From Pseudomonas solani (lineage in GTDB: Bacteria > Pseudomonadota > Gammaproteobacteria > Pseudomonadales > Pseudomonadaceae), in assembly GCF_026072635.1 (NCBI RefSeq), contig NZ_AP023081.1, positions 156,501-220,500 on the forward strand: a stretch of 64,000 bases of DNA, given 5' to 3'. This document shows positions 26,997 to 35,336 of this stretch, piece after piece (within the stretch, counting starts at the first letter, position 1; each line of letters opens with the position of its first letter). The notes below the pieces were generated by a model, which was not told the DNA's origin, did no database searches, and worked only from the letters and a program-made list of their open reading frames with translations. Both the position numbers and the translations under genes were made by a program.

Positions 26997-29393
26997 CTAA
27001 TGCGTGCTGATTCGCTCCTTGGAATCAGACTCGCGCTTGTCATCCTTTGCAACCATCTCGGGAGCCGCATCGGGCAAGGGCTCCGGGGCGTATTGCAGCG
27101 CAATTTGCAGGACCTCGTCAATCCATTTAACAGGTTTAATGGCCAGGTCTTGCTTGATATTTTCGGGAATCTCTTTCAGATCACGAACATTCTCTTCGGG
27201 AATGATCACGGTCTTGATCCCACCCCGGTGAGCAGCCAGCAATTTCTCTTTCAACCCACCGATTGCGAGTACTTGACCACGCAGGGTGATCTCACCGGTC
27301 ATGGCCACATCGGCCCGCACGGGAATCTGCGTCATCGCCGAAACCAGCGCGGTGCACATGCCGATGCCGGCGCTCGGACCGTCCTTCGGCGTCGCCCCTT
27401 CGGGCATGTGGATGTGAATGTCGCGCTTCTCGTGGAAGTCCGCAGGGATACCGAGGCTTTTCGCACGACTGCGCACAACCGTCAGCGCGGCAGTGATCGA
27501 CTCCACCATCACATCGCCGAGGGAGCCGGTCTTGGTCAGCTGCCCCTTGCCGGGGACCACAGCGGCCTCGATGGTCAGCAGTTCGCCACCGACCTGGGTC
27601 CAGGCGAGCCCGGTGACCTGGCCGATCTGGTCCTGCAGCTCGGCAAGGCCGTAGCGGAACTTGCGAACGCCGAGGAAGTGCTCGAGGGACTCGGCGGTGA
27701 CCAGCACCTTGAAGCGCTTCTCGCGGGCATGCTCCTTGACCGCCTTGCGGCAGACCTTGGCCAGTTGCCGCTCGAGGCTGCGCACCCCGGCCTCGCGGGT
27801 GTAGTAGCGGATGATGTCGCGGATGGCCGCTTCGTCGAACTCCAGCTCGCCCTTCTTCAGGCCGTTGGCCTGGGTCTGCTTGGGTGCGAGGTACTTGGTG
27901 GCGATGTTGACCTTCTCGTCCTCGGTGTAACCGGGCAGACGGATCACTTCCATGCGGTCCAGCAGCGGTGCCGGAATGTTCATGGAGTTGGCGGTGCACA
28001 GGAACATCACGTCGGAAAGGTCGTAATCGACTTCCAGGTAATGGTCGTTGAAGTTGTGGTTCTGCTCGGGGTCGAGCACCTCCAGCAGCGCCGAGGCGGG
28101 GTCGCCGCGCATGTCGCTGCCCATCTTGTCGATTTCGTCCAGCAGGAACAGCGGGTTGCGCACCCCAACCTTGGTCATCTTCTGGATCAGGCGACCCGGC
28201 ATGGAGCCGATGTAGGTACGACGGTGACCGCGAATTTCAGCTTCGTCACGCACGCCGCCCAGGGCCATGCGGATGAATTTGCGGTTGGTGGCACGGGCGA
28301 TGGACTCGGCCAGCGAGGTCTTGCCTACGCCGGGCGGGCCGACCAGGCAGAGCACCGGGCCCTTGACCTTCTTCACGCGCTTCTGCACGGCGAGGTATTC
28401 GAGGATGCGGTCCTTGACCTCTTCGAGGCCGTAGTGGTCGGCGTCGAGAATGTCTTCGGCCTTGGCCAGATCGAGACGCACCTTGCTCTCGGCCTTCCAC
28501 GGCACATTGACCAGCCAATCGATATAGGAGCGTACGACAGTGGCTTCAGCGGACATCGGCGACATCTGCTTCAGCTTGTTCAGCTCGGCATTGGCCTTGG
28601 TCAACGCCTCCTTGGTCAGGCCAGCGTTATCGATGCGCTTCTTCAGCTCCTCGATCTCGTTGTGCCCTTCATCGATGTCGCCCAGCTCCTTCTGAATGGC
28701 CTTCATCTGCTCATTCAGGTAGTACTCGCGTTGGCTGCGCTCCATCTGTTTCTTCACGCGACCCCGGATACGCTTCTCGACCTGCAGCAGGTCGATTTCG
28801 GCATCCAGCAGCGCCAGCACGTGCTCGACACGCTCGGGCAGCTCGGTGATTTCGAGGATTTCCTGCTTCTGCTCGATCTTCAGCGCCATATGGGCAGCCA
28901 TGGTGTCGACCAGACGCCCGGGCTCATCGATGCTGTTCAGCGAAGACAGGACTTCAGCGGGCACTTTCTTGCCCAGCTGTACATACTGCTCGAACTGGCT
29001 GAGCAGGCTGCGGGTGAAGACTTCGGACTCGCGCTCGCCGGCGTCGACTTCCTCGATGAGGGTCACCTCGGCACGGCAATGGCCGTCCACCTCGGTGAAA
29101 CGCTCGATGGAGCCCCGCTGCTCACCCTCCACCAGCACCTTGACGGTGCCATCGGGCAGCTTCAGCAGTTGCAGGACGGTCGCGACGGTGCCAACACGGT
29201 ACAGGGCATCTTCGCCCGGATCGTCATCGGCCGGATTCCTCTGCGCCAACAGAAGAATTTGCTTGTCCCCGGTCATCGCGGCTTCGAGGGCCTCGATGGA
29301 TTTTTCACGGCCCACGAACAGTGGGATGACCATATGCGGATAGACCACGACATCACGCAATGGCAGGAGAGGCAATTCAACGGTTGTCTTCAT
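26997..29393 (-). CDS. lon: ATP-dependent protease Lon
   Basis: A 798-residue homohexameric cytoplasmic protease. It has the N-terminal LON substrate domain, AAA+ Walker A GPPGVGKTS and Walker B FLLDEIDKMG. The catalytic serine is in PKDGPSAGIGM and the lysine in GGLKEKLLAAHRG. The length is as in P. aeruginosa Lon. It degrades misfolded and regulatory proteins. A heat-shock-type promoter lies upstream. Confidence 0.97.
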   Translation of the reverse strand: MKTTVELPLLPLRDVVVYPHMVIPLFVGREKSIEALEAAMTGDKQILLLAQRNPADDDPGEDALYRVGTVATVLQLLKLPDGTVKVLVEGEQRGSIERFTEVDGHCRAEVTLIEEVDAGERESEVFTRSLLSQFEQYVQLGKKVPAEVLSSLNSIDEPGRLVDTMAAHMALKIEQKQEILEITELPERVEHVLALLDAEIDLLQVEKRIRGRVKKQMERSQREYYLNEQMKAIQKELGDIDEGHNEIEELKKRIDNAGLTKEALTKANAELNKLKQMSPMSAEATVVRSYIDWLVNVPWKAESKVRLDLAKAEDILDADHYGLEEVKDRILEYLAVQKRVKKVKGPVLCLVGPPGVGKTSLAESIARATNRKFIRMALGGVRDEAEIRGHRRTYIGSMPGRLIQKMTKVGVRNPLFLLDEIDKMGSDMRGDPASALLEVLDPEQNHNFNDHYLEVDYDLSDVMFLCTANSMNIPAPLLDRMEVIRLPGYTEDEKVNIATKYLAPKQTQANGLKKGELEFDEAAIRDIIRYYTREAGVRSLERQLAKVCRKAVKEHAREKRFKVLVTAESLEHFLGVRKFRYGLAELQDQIGQVTGLAWTQVGGELLTIEAAVVPGKGQLTKTGSLGDVMVESITAALTVVRSRAKSLGIPADFHEKRDIHIHMPEGATPKDGPSAGIGMCTALVSAMTQIPVRADVAMTGEITLRGQVLAIGGLKEKLLAAHRGGIKTVIIPEENVRDLKEIPENIKQDLAIKPVKWIDEVLQIALQYAPEPLPDAAPEMVAKDDKRESDSKERISTH

Positions 29394-29450
29394 GATTTCA
29401 GCTCTACAGCGGCCAATGGCCGGTAACAGATGGGATAACCCTGGGACCTA

Positions 29451-29479
29451 AGATGGGGGCAGGTCCGGGAAAAAACAAG
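29451..29479 (-). promoter_or_regulatory. Sigma32 (heat-shock) promoter of lon
   Basis: On the minus strand CTTG (29476-29479, within CTTGTTTTTT) is followed by CCCCATCT (29451-29458). This fits the RpoH consensus CTTGAAA - 11 to 16 bases - CCCCATNT, with a perfect -10 box. It lies about 60 bases upstream of the lon start and beyond the clpX terminator. Heat-shock control of lon is established in enterobacteria. Confidence 0.75.
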
Positions 29480-29497
29480 CGCTGTAGTAGGAAATGC

Positions 29498-29519
29498 AAA
29501 GGGGCCCTCAGGCCCCTTT
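29498..29519 (-). terminator. Terminator of clpX
   Basis: A perfect 9-bp stem AAAGGGGCC / GGCCCCTTT with a four-base loop, 7 bases after the clpX stop. The T-run is short (TTTGCATTTC). Confidence 0.8.
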
Positions 29520-29525
29520 GTTTCA

Positions 29526-30806
29526 TCAAGCGTCAGGCGCGGCCTTGGCCGGCTGCTCGCTGTTCTCGTAGATCAGCAAGGGCTTGGAAGTGCCTTCGAT
29601 GACACTCTCGTCGATCACCACCTTGCTCACCTCGGTTTGCGAGGGGATTTCATACATGGTGTCGAGGAGGATGCCTTCGAGGATAGAGCGGAGGCCACGG
29701 GCGCCGGTTTTGCGCTCCAAGGCACGGTGAGCAACGGCCTTCAGCGCATCGGGACGGAATTCGAGGTCAACCCCCTCCATCTCGAAGAGCTTGGCGTATT
29801 GCTTGGTCAGTGCGTTCTTCGGTTCGGTGAGGATCTGCATCAGCGCAGGCTCATCGAGCTCGTCCAGTGTGGCGATGACCGGCAGACGACCGACGAACTC
29901 GGGGATAAGCCCGAATTTCACCAGATCTTCCGGCTCGGCATCACGCAGCGCTTCACCGACTTTCTTGCCCAGGTCGACGCTACGGACTTCGGCATTGAAG
30001 CCGATGCCGCCACGAGCGGAACGGTTCTGGATGACTTTTTCCAGGCCGGCAAAGGCGCCACCGCAGATGAACAGGATGTTGCGCGTGTCCACTTGCAGGA
30101 ACTCCTGCTGCGGGTGCTTGCGGCCGCCCTGGGGAGGAACCGAAGCGACGGTGCCCTCGATGAGCTTCAGCAGCGCCTGCTGCACGCCCTCGCCCGAAAC
30201 ATCGCGGGTGATGGACGGGTTGTCGGACTTGCGCGAAATCTTGTCGATTTCGTCGATGTAGACGATGCCCATCTGGGCCTTCTCGACATCGTAATCGCAC
30301 TTCTGCAGCAGCTTCTGGATGATGTTCTCGACGTCCTCACCCACGTAGCCCGCCTCGGTGAGGGTGGTGGCATCGGCGATGGTGAAGGGAACGTTGAGCA
30401 GACGGGCCAGGGTCTCGGCCAGCAGCGTCTTGCCCGAACCGGTCGGGCCGATCAGCAGGATGTTGCTCTTGCCGAGTTCGATATCGTCTTTCTTGTCACG
30501 CTGGTTCAGGCGCTTGTAGTGGTTGTAGACCGCTACGGCCAGCACCTTCTTCGCACGTTCCTGACCAATGACGTACTGATCGAGGATGGTGCGGATTTCC
30601 TTGGGCGCCGGCAGCTTGTGCGCGCTGTTCTCGGCCTGGGCTTCCTGCACCTCCTCGCGGATGATGTCATTGCACAGGTCCACGCACTCGTCGCAGATAA
30701 AGACCGAGGGGCCGGCAATCAATTTACGTACTTCGTGCTGGCTTTTGCCGCAGAAGGAGCAATAGAGCAGCTTGCCGTTGTCCTCGCCATTGCGGGTGTC
30801 AGTCAT
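29526..30806 (-). CDS. clpX: ATP-dependent Clp protease ATP-binding subunit
   Basis: A 426-residue AAA+ unfoldase that feeds ClpP. It has the N-terminal zinc-binding domain (CSFC...CDECVDLC), Walker A GPTGSGKTLLAE and the pore loop GYVG in EAGYVGEDVENI. The ClpP-docking loop IGF is in GGIGFNAEV. The start ATG at 30806 (MTDTRNGEDNGKLL) gives the standard length; an upstream in-frame extension is ignored. It lies 111 bases downstream of clpP with a strong hairpin between, so clpX may be partly independent of clpP. Confidence 0.97.
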   Translation of the reverse strand: MTDTRNGEDNGKLLYCSFCGKSQHEVRKLIAGPSVFICDECVDLCNDIIREEVQEAQAENSAHKLPAPKEIRTILDQYVIGQERAKKVLAVAVYNHYKRLNQRDKKDDIELGKSNILLIGPTGSGKTLLAETLARLLNVPFTIADATTLTEAGYVGEDVENIIQKLLQKCDYDVEKAQMGIVYIDEIDKISRKSDNPSITRDVSGEGVQQALLKLIEGTVASVPPQGGRKHPQQEFLQVDTRNILFICGGAFAGLEKVIQNRSARGGIGFNAEVRSVDLGKKVGEALRDAEPEDLVKFGLIPEFVGRLPVIATLDELDEPALMQILTEPKNALTKQYAKLFEMEGVDLEFRPDALKAVAHRALERKTGARGLRSILEGILLDTMYEIPSQTEVSKVVIDESVIEGTSKPLLIYENSEQPAKAAPDA

Positions 30807-30877
30807 TCGATCAATCCAATCGGGATAGGCATGAAACACAAGATGAAGGCAAATGCGGGCATTTTCAAGCCCGCGAG

Positions 30878-30900
30878 GCGGCCGGACATCTTCCGGCCGC
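30878..30900 (-). terminator. Hairpin between clpP and clpX
   Basis: A perfect 9-bp GC-rich stem GCGGCCGGA / TCCGGCCGC lies 17 bases after the clpP stop. No T-run follows on the minus strand. A second weaker stem, GCGGGC/GCCCGC, follows within 25 bases. It may attenuate rather than end transcription. Confidence 0.6.
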
Positions 30901-30916
30901 GGTATTGCGGAACGGC

Positions 30917-31561
30917 TTAGCTCGCCAGTTGGCGCTTGCTATGGACCTGATCGATGAGGCCGTATTTGACCGCTTCTTCACCGCTCATGAAGTTGTCGCG
31001 GTCGGTGTCGCGGGCGATCACGTCGATCGGCTGACCGGTGTGGTCGGCGAGGATCTTGTTCAGGCGCTCACGGATGGTGAGAATCTCACGGGCGTGGATC
31101 TCGATATCCGAAGCCTGGCCCTGGAAGCCACCCAGCGGCTGGTGAATCATCATCCGCGAGTGCGGCAGGCAGTAACGCTTGCCGGCGGCGCCACCGGCGA
31201 GCAGAAGTGCGCCCATGCTGCAGGCCTGGCCGATGCAGGTGGTGGAGACGTTGGGCTTGATGAACTGCATGGTGTCGTAGATCGACATGCCAGCGGTCAC
31301 CGAACCACCCGGGGAGTTGATGTAGAGGTGGATATCCTTGTCGGGGTTCTCCGCTTCGAGGAAGAGGAGCTGCGCCACGACCAGGTTGGCCATGTAGTCC
31401 TCGACCGGGCCGACCAGGAAGATCACCCGCTCCTTGAGGAGACGCGAGTAGATGTCGTAGGCACGTTCGCCACGGGCGGACTGCTCGATCACCATGGGCA
31501 CGAGGCCACCGGCGGCCTGGATATCAGGGAACTGTTGCTGCATATAAGAATTGCGGGACAT
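30917..31561 (-). CDS. clpP: ATP-dependent Clp protease proteolytic subunit
   Basis: A 214-residue serine protease that forms the 14-mer with ClpX. The catalytic Ser is in QACSMGALLL (about residue 111), the His in PHSRMMIHQPLGG (about 136) and the Asp in RDTDRDNFMS. An N-terminal propeptide of about 15 residues (MSRNSYMQQQFPDIQA) is expected to be removed. It lies 94 bases downstream of tig. Confidence 0.97.
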   Translation of the reverse strand: MSRNSYMQQQFPDIQAAGGLVPMVIEQSARGERAYDIYSRLLKERVIFLVGPVEDYMANLVVAQLLFLEAENPDKDIHLYINSPGGSVTAGMSIYDTMQFIKPNVSTTCIGQACSMGALLLAGGAAGKRYCLPHSRMMIHQPLGGFQGQASDIEIHAREILTIRERLNKILADHTGQPIDVIARDTDRDNFMSGEEAVKYGLIDQVHSKRQLAS

Positions 31562-31603
31562 GTCCAGCGATCACTCCCTAAATAATGTCATGTCTCAAAG
31601 ACG

Positions 31604-31631
31604 CATAAGCCAGCGCGAAGGCTGGCTTATG
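31604..31631 (-). terminator. Hairpin between tig and clpP
   Basis: A perfect 11-bp stem CATAAGCCAGC / GCTGGCTTATG with a six-base loop, 25 bases after the tig stop. The T-tract after it is short (CGTCTTTG), so it could be a partial terminator inside the tig-clpP unit. Confidence 0.7.
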
Positions 31632-31655
31632 GTGTGCTCGAACGAGGCGAAACGA

Positions 31656-32966
31656 TCAGTCGGCTTGCGGAGCTTCTACCGGCTTGACTGCATCTTCGTA
31701 GGAGACCGCTTTGTCGGTCACGTTGGCCTTCTGCAGGACAGTATCTACAACTTGTTCTTCCAGCACAACAGAACGCACTTCGTTCAGTTGCTGGTCGTTC
31801 TTGTAGTACCAGGCCACGACTTGCTCGGGCTCCTGGTAAGCGGAAGCCATTTCCTCGATCAGCTCGCGAACGCGGGCGTCATCGGGCTTCAGCTCGAACT
31901 GCTTGACCACTTCGGCGACGATCAGGCCCAGCACGACGCGGCGCTTGGCTTGCTCTTCGAACAGCTCGGCCGGCAGTTGGTCGGGCTTGATGTTGCCACC
32001 GAACTGCTGGACGGCCTGCACGCGCAGACGGTTCACTTCGTTGCCGATCAGGGCCTTCGGCACTTCGATCGGGTTGGCAGCCAGCAGGCCGTCCATTACC
32101 TGGTTCTTGACCTTGGACTTGATGGCCTGGCGCAGTTCGCGCTCCATGTTCTTGCGGACTTCGGCGCGGAAACCTTCCAGGCCGCCTTCCTTGATGCCGA
32201 ACAGGGTGAAGAACTCGTCGTTCAGTTCCGGCAGCTGGGGAGCAGAAACGCTGTTCACGGTAACGGTGAACTCAGCGGTTTTGCCGGCCAGGTCGAGGTT
32301 CTGGTAGTCCTCGGGGAAGGTCGGGTTGATGACGCGCTCTTCACCGGCCTTGACGCCAACCAGGGCATCTTCGAAGCCCGGGATCATGCGGCCGGAGCCC
32401 AGCACCAGGGCAGTGCCCTTGGCGGAACCGCCAGCGAAGGCTTCGCCATCGATCTTGCCGACGAAATCGATGTTCAGCTGGTCGCCGTTCTCGGCAGCGC
32501 GATCAACCGCTTCGAAGCGGGTGTTCTGCTTGCGCAGGATTTCCAGCATGTTGTCGACATCGGCGTCAGCCACGTCGGCTTGCAGGCGCTCGATGGTGAT
32601 GGAATCGAAACCGGCAACCTGGAACTCGGGGAAGACTTCGAAGGTGGCGATGAATTCCAGGTCCTTGCCCTTCTCGAACACTTTCGGCTCGACGGCAGGC
32701 TGGCCAGCCGGGTTGAGCTTCTGCTCGACGACGGCTTCATAGAAGGAGGACTGGATCAGGTCACCCAGGACTTCCTGACGAGCGGAATCTTCGTAGCGCT
32801 GACGGATCACGCTCATGGGCACCTTGCCCGGGCGGAAGCCAGCGACCTTGGCGCGACGAGCAGTCTGCTGAAGACGCTTGGTGACCTCGGTCTCGATCCG
32901 CTCAGCCGGAACGCCAACAGTCATACGGCGCTCGAGAGCGGAGGTGCTTTCAACAGAAACTTGCAT
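31656..32966 (-). CDS. tig: Trigger factor chaperone
   Basis: A 436-residue ribosome-bound chaperone with prolyl-isomerase activity. The ribosome-binding signature is GFRPGKVPMSVIRQRY (near residue 44). The FKBP-like PPIase domain covers about 160-245 (GDQLNIDFVGKIDGEAFAGG). A long helical C-terminal domain follows. It leads the tig-clpP-clpX-lon-hupB-ppiD order. Confidence 0.97.
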   Translation of the reverse strand: MQVSVESTSALERRMTVGVPAERIETEVTKRLQQTARRAKVAGFRPGKVPMSVIRQRYEDSARQEVLGDLIQSSFYEAVVEQKLNPAGQPAVEPKVFEKGKDLEFIATFEVFPEFQVAGFDSITIERLQADVADADVDNMLEILRKQNTRFEAVDRAAENGDQLNIDFVGKIDGEAFAGGSAKGTALVLGSGRMIPGFEDALVGVKAGEERVINPTFPEDYQNLDLAGKTAEFTVTVNSVSAPQLPELNDEFFTLFGIKEGGLEGFRAEVRKNMERELRQAIKSKVKNQVMDGLLAANPIEVPKALIGNEVNRLRVQAVQQFGGNIKPDQLPAELFEEQAKRRVVLGLIVAEVVKQFELKPDDARVRELIEEMASAYQEPEQVVAWYYKNDQQLNEVRSVVLEEQVVDTVLQKANVTDKAVSYEDAVKPVEAPQAD

Positions 32967-33024
32967 GGATATTCCTCGTTGCAGACGTTAGCCGGCCGGA
33001 CCGGCCCCATAATCAAGGGCATGC

Positions 33025-33053
33025 ATTCTAGTGGAGCGAAAAGCAGAAGTCAC
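33025..33053 (-). promoter_or_regulatory. Sigma70-type promoter of tig
   Basis: The -35-like GTGACT (33048-33053) and -10 TAGAAT (33025-33030) on the minus strand are 17 bases apart, about 60 bases upstream of the tig start. Confidence 0.6.
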
Positions 33054-33199
33054 CCCAGCGGCAACGGCAGATGCAACACCGCTTTTCATACCCTCCCGAA
33101 CACCGCGCCGCGCCCCCGCCCAAGCACCGGAACAGAGGCCTCCAGGCCAACGGATACGCGGTGTTACGCACCACTGGAGTGCAACTCACGGAGGGTGCT

Positions 33200-33205
33200 T
33201 ATAAT
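33200..33205 (+). promoter_or_regulatory. Possible -10 box of parR
   Basis: A perfect TATAAT lies 32 bases upstream of the parR ATG. No recognisable -35 is found 16-18 bases upstream. That would fit a promoter needing an activator such as ParR itself, but this is inference. Confidence 0.45.
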
Positions 33206-33237
33206 GCGCCACGCCTCCCGCCGACCGACGAACAACC

Positions 33238-33945
33238 ATGGATAGCCACGCTCTCAGCAAGGTAATGCTGGTCGAGGACGATCAGAAACTCGCCCGCCTG
33301 ATGTCCCTCTACCTCTCCGAACACGGCTTCGAGGTACGCCAGGTGCACCGGGGCGACACCGCCCTCGACGCCTTCGTCGAATTCCGCCCCCAGGCGGTGA
33401 TGCTCGACCTCATGCTCCCCGGCCAGAGCGGCCTGCACGTGTGCCGCGAAATCCGCCGCATCGCCGATACGCCGATCCTCATGCTCACCGCCAAGGAAAG
33501 CGACCTCGACCACATCCTCGGCCTCGAATCCGGCGCCGACGACTATGTGATCAAGCCCATCGAGCCGCCCGTCCTGCTCGCCCGCCTGCGCGCCCTGCTG
33601 CGGCGCCATGCCCCCTTGGCCGGTGAGCGCGACAGCCTGGAGTTCGGCCGCCTGAACATCGACCGCCGCCGTCGCGGCGCCGAACTGGGCGGCCAGGACA
33701 TCGAGCTCACCACCATGGAGTTCGAACTGCTCTGGCTGCTGGCCGGCCAGGCCGGGGAGATTCTATCCCGCGACGAAATCCTCAATCGCACCCGCGGCAT
33801 CGGCTTCGACGGCCTCAACCGCAGCGTCGACGTCTGCATCAGCAAGCTGCGCGCCAAGCTGCTGGACAACCCACGCGAGCCCGTGCGGATCAAGACCGTC
33901 TGGGGCAAGGGCTACCTGTTCAACCCCCTGGGCTGGGAGAGCTGA
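33238..33945 (+). CDS. parR: Response regulator ParR (OmpR family)
   Basis: A 235-residue OmpR/PhoB-type regulator. The receiver domain has its acidic pair in VEDDQKL, the phosphorylation site Asp57 in VMLDLMLPG, and the conserved Lys in DYVIKP. A C-terminal winged helix follows (ELTTMEFELLWLLAGQAGEILSR...). It lies three bases before its kinase gene parS, beside tig, exactly as in P. aeruginosa. There ParRS responds to polymyxins and other cationic peptides and controls arn, mexXY, mipBA and oprD. Confidence 0.92.
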   Translation: MDSHALSKVMLVEDDQKLARLMSLYLSEHGFEVRQVHRGDTALDAFVEFRPQAVMLDLMLPGQSGLHVCREIRRIADTPILMLTAKESDLDHILGLESGADDYVIKPIEPPVLLARLRALLRRHAPLAGERDSLEFGRLNIDRRRRGAELGGQDIELTTMEFELLWLLAGQAGEILSRDEILNRTRGIGFDGLNRSVDVCISKLRAKLLDNPREPVRIKTVWGKGYLFNPLGWES

Positions 33946-33948
33946 ACC

Positions 33949-35235
33949 ATGCTGCGCCTGTTCCTGCGCCTCTATCTATTGCTCGCGGTGGGCTTCGGCG
34001 GCGCCATCTTCGTGGTCGACCACGTCATCTCCACCCTCTTCGCCCCCAGCCTCGAGGAATACAACCGCGAAGCGGTGCGCGGCCAGGCCTACGCCCTCAC
34101 CGAACGCCTGCGCCAACTGGACGCTGCCGGTCGCGCGCGCCAGATGGATGACTGGCGCCCCCACTACGGCCTGCGCCTGGAGCTGAAGGACGCCAGCGAC
34201 CTCGCCTTGGACAAGCGCGAGCGCAAGCTGATCCTCAACAACCTGCTGGTCACCCGCGAGAACTACACCCGCTATATAAGCCGCATCGACGATGGGCCGC
34301 AGCTGCTGGTGATCGACCTGCCCGCCGAACCGGCCGGCACCCTGCTTTTCACCATCGGCGCCTACCTGTTGCTGGGCTTCCTGGTGGGCCTGGTGCTGTT
34401 CCTCTGGGTCCGCCCGCACTGGCGCAACCTGGAAACCCTGCGCCTGGCCGCCCAGCGCTTCGGTGACGGCGACCTCGGCACCCGCACCCCGGTGTTCCGT
34501 GGCTCCGACTGCCGCAAGCTGGCGGAGCACTTCAACCAGATGGCCGATCGCATCGAAAGCCTGATCAGTAACCAGCGCGAGCTGACTAACGCCGTCTCCC
34601 ATGAGCTACGCACCCCCATCGCCCGACTCAGCTTCGAACTGGAACAGATGGCGCGCCGCTCCGACCACCCGGACCACCAGGCCCTGGTGGACGACATGCG
34701 CGCCGACCTGGGCGAGCTGGAAGGCATGGTTTCCGAACTGCTCACCTATGCCCGCCTGGAACACAGCGCCGTCGGCTCGCACCGCGAGACCATCGACGCT
34801 GCCAGCTGGCTGGAAAGCGTTGTGGCCGACGTGGCGTTGGAGGCGGAAGCCGCCGGCGTGCGCTGCGAGATCCGCGCCTGCGAAGTGGACAGCCTACGCA
34901 TGGAGCCGCGCTTCATGGCCCGCGCGGTGATCAACCTGCTGCGCAACGCCATCCGCCACGCCGAGCGGCGGGTGGATATCGCCCTCCTCCAGGCCGGCGA
35001 CAGCTACCAGATTCAGGTCGATGACGACGGCCCCGGCATACCCGAGGAATCCCGCCAGCGGGTCTTCGAGCCCTTCTCGCGCCTGGATGAAAGCCGCGAT
35101 CGTCGCACCGGCGGCTTCGGCCTGGGCCTGGCCATCGTCCACCGGGTCGCCCAATGGCACGGTGGCCACGCCGAAGTGCTGGACGCCCCCCAGGGCGGCG
35201 CCTCCTTCCGCCTCAGCTGGGGCCGCCAGGGCTGA
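33949..35235 (+). CDS. parS: Sensor histidine kinase ParS
   Basis: A 428-residue membrane kinase with two transmembrane helices (about 8-28 and 128-152), a periplasmic sensor of about 100 residues, then HAMP, HisKA and HATPase_c domains. His218 is in NAVSHELRTPIARL. The ATP-binding boxes NLLRNAIRHAE, DDGPGIPEE and GGFGLGLAIV are complete. It pairs with ParR, and its signal is probably cationic peptides at the outer face. Confidence 0.92.
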   Translation: MLRLFLRLYLLLAVGFGGAIFVVDHVISTLFAPSLEEYNREAVRGQAYALTERLRQLDAAGRARQMDDWRPHYGLRLELKDASDLALDKRERKLILNNLLVTRENYTRYISRIDDGPQLLVIDLPAEPAGTLLFTIGAYLLLGFLVGLVLFLWVRPHWRNLETLRLAAQRFGDGDLGTRTPVFRGSDCRKLAEHFNQMADRIESLISNQRELTNAVSHELRTPIARLSFELEQMARRSDHPDHQALVDDMRADLGELEGMVSELLTYARLEHSAVGSHRETIDAASWLESVVADVALEAEAAGVRCEIRACEVDSLRMEPRFMARAVINLLRNAIRHAERRVDIALLQAGDSYQIQVDDDGPGIPEESRQRVFEPFSRLDESRDRRTGGFGLGLAIVHRVAQWHGGHAEVLDAPQGGASFRLSWGRQG

Positions 35236-35243
35236 AGCGGCGC

Positions 35244-35259
35244 TTCACAATCTTTCACA
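35244..35259 (+). promoter_or_regulatory. Candidate ParR box: TTCACA direct repeat upstream of mipB
   Basis: Two identical TTCACA hexamers start at 35244 and 35254, a 10-base period close to one DNA turn, as expected for a dimeric OmpR-family regulator. They lie 78-93 bases upstream of the mipB ATG, just after the parS stop. Confidence 0.5.
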
Positions 35260-35336
35260 GACTGCAGACAAAGCCGGGCGGATTGTCCCGGCCCGCCGCC
35301 CTAGCATCGGCTCCCTGATCATCCAGGGAGAACCCC

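Noticed and set aside
33171..33205. Full sigma70 promoter for parR
   Set aside because: The TATAAT box is perfect, but no -35 match exists at 16-18 bases upstream, so only the -10 box is reported.
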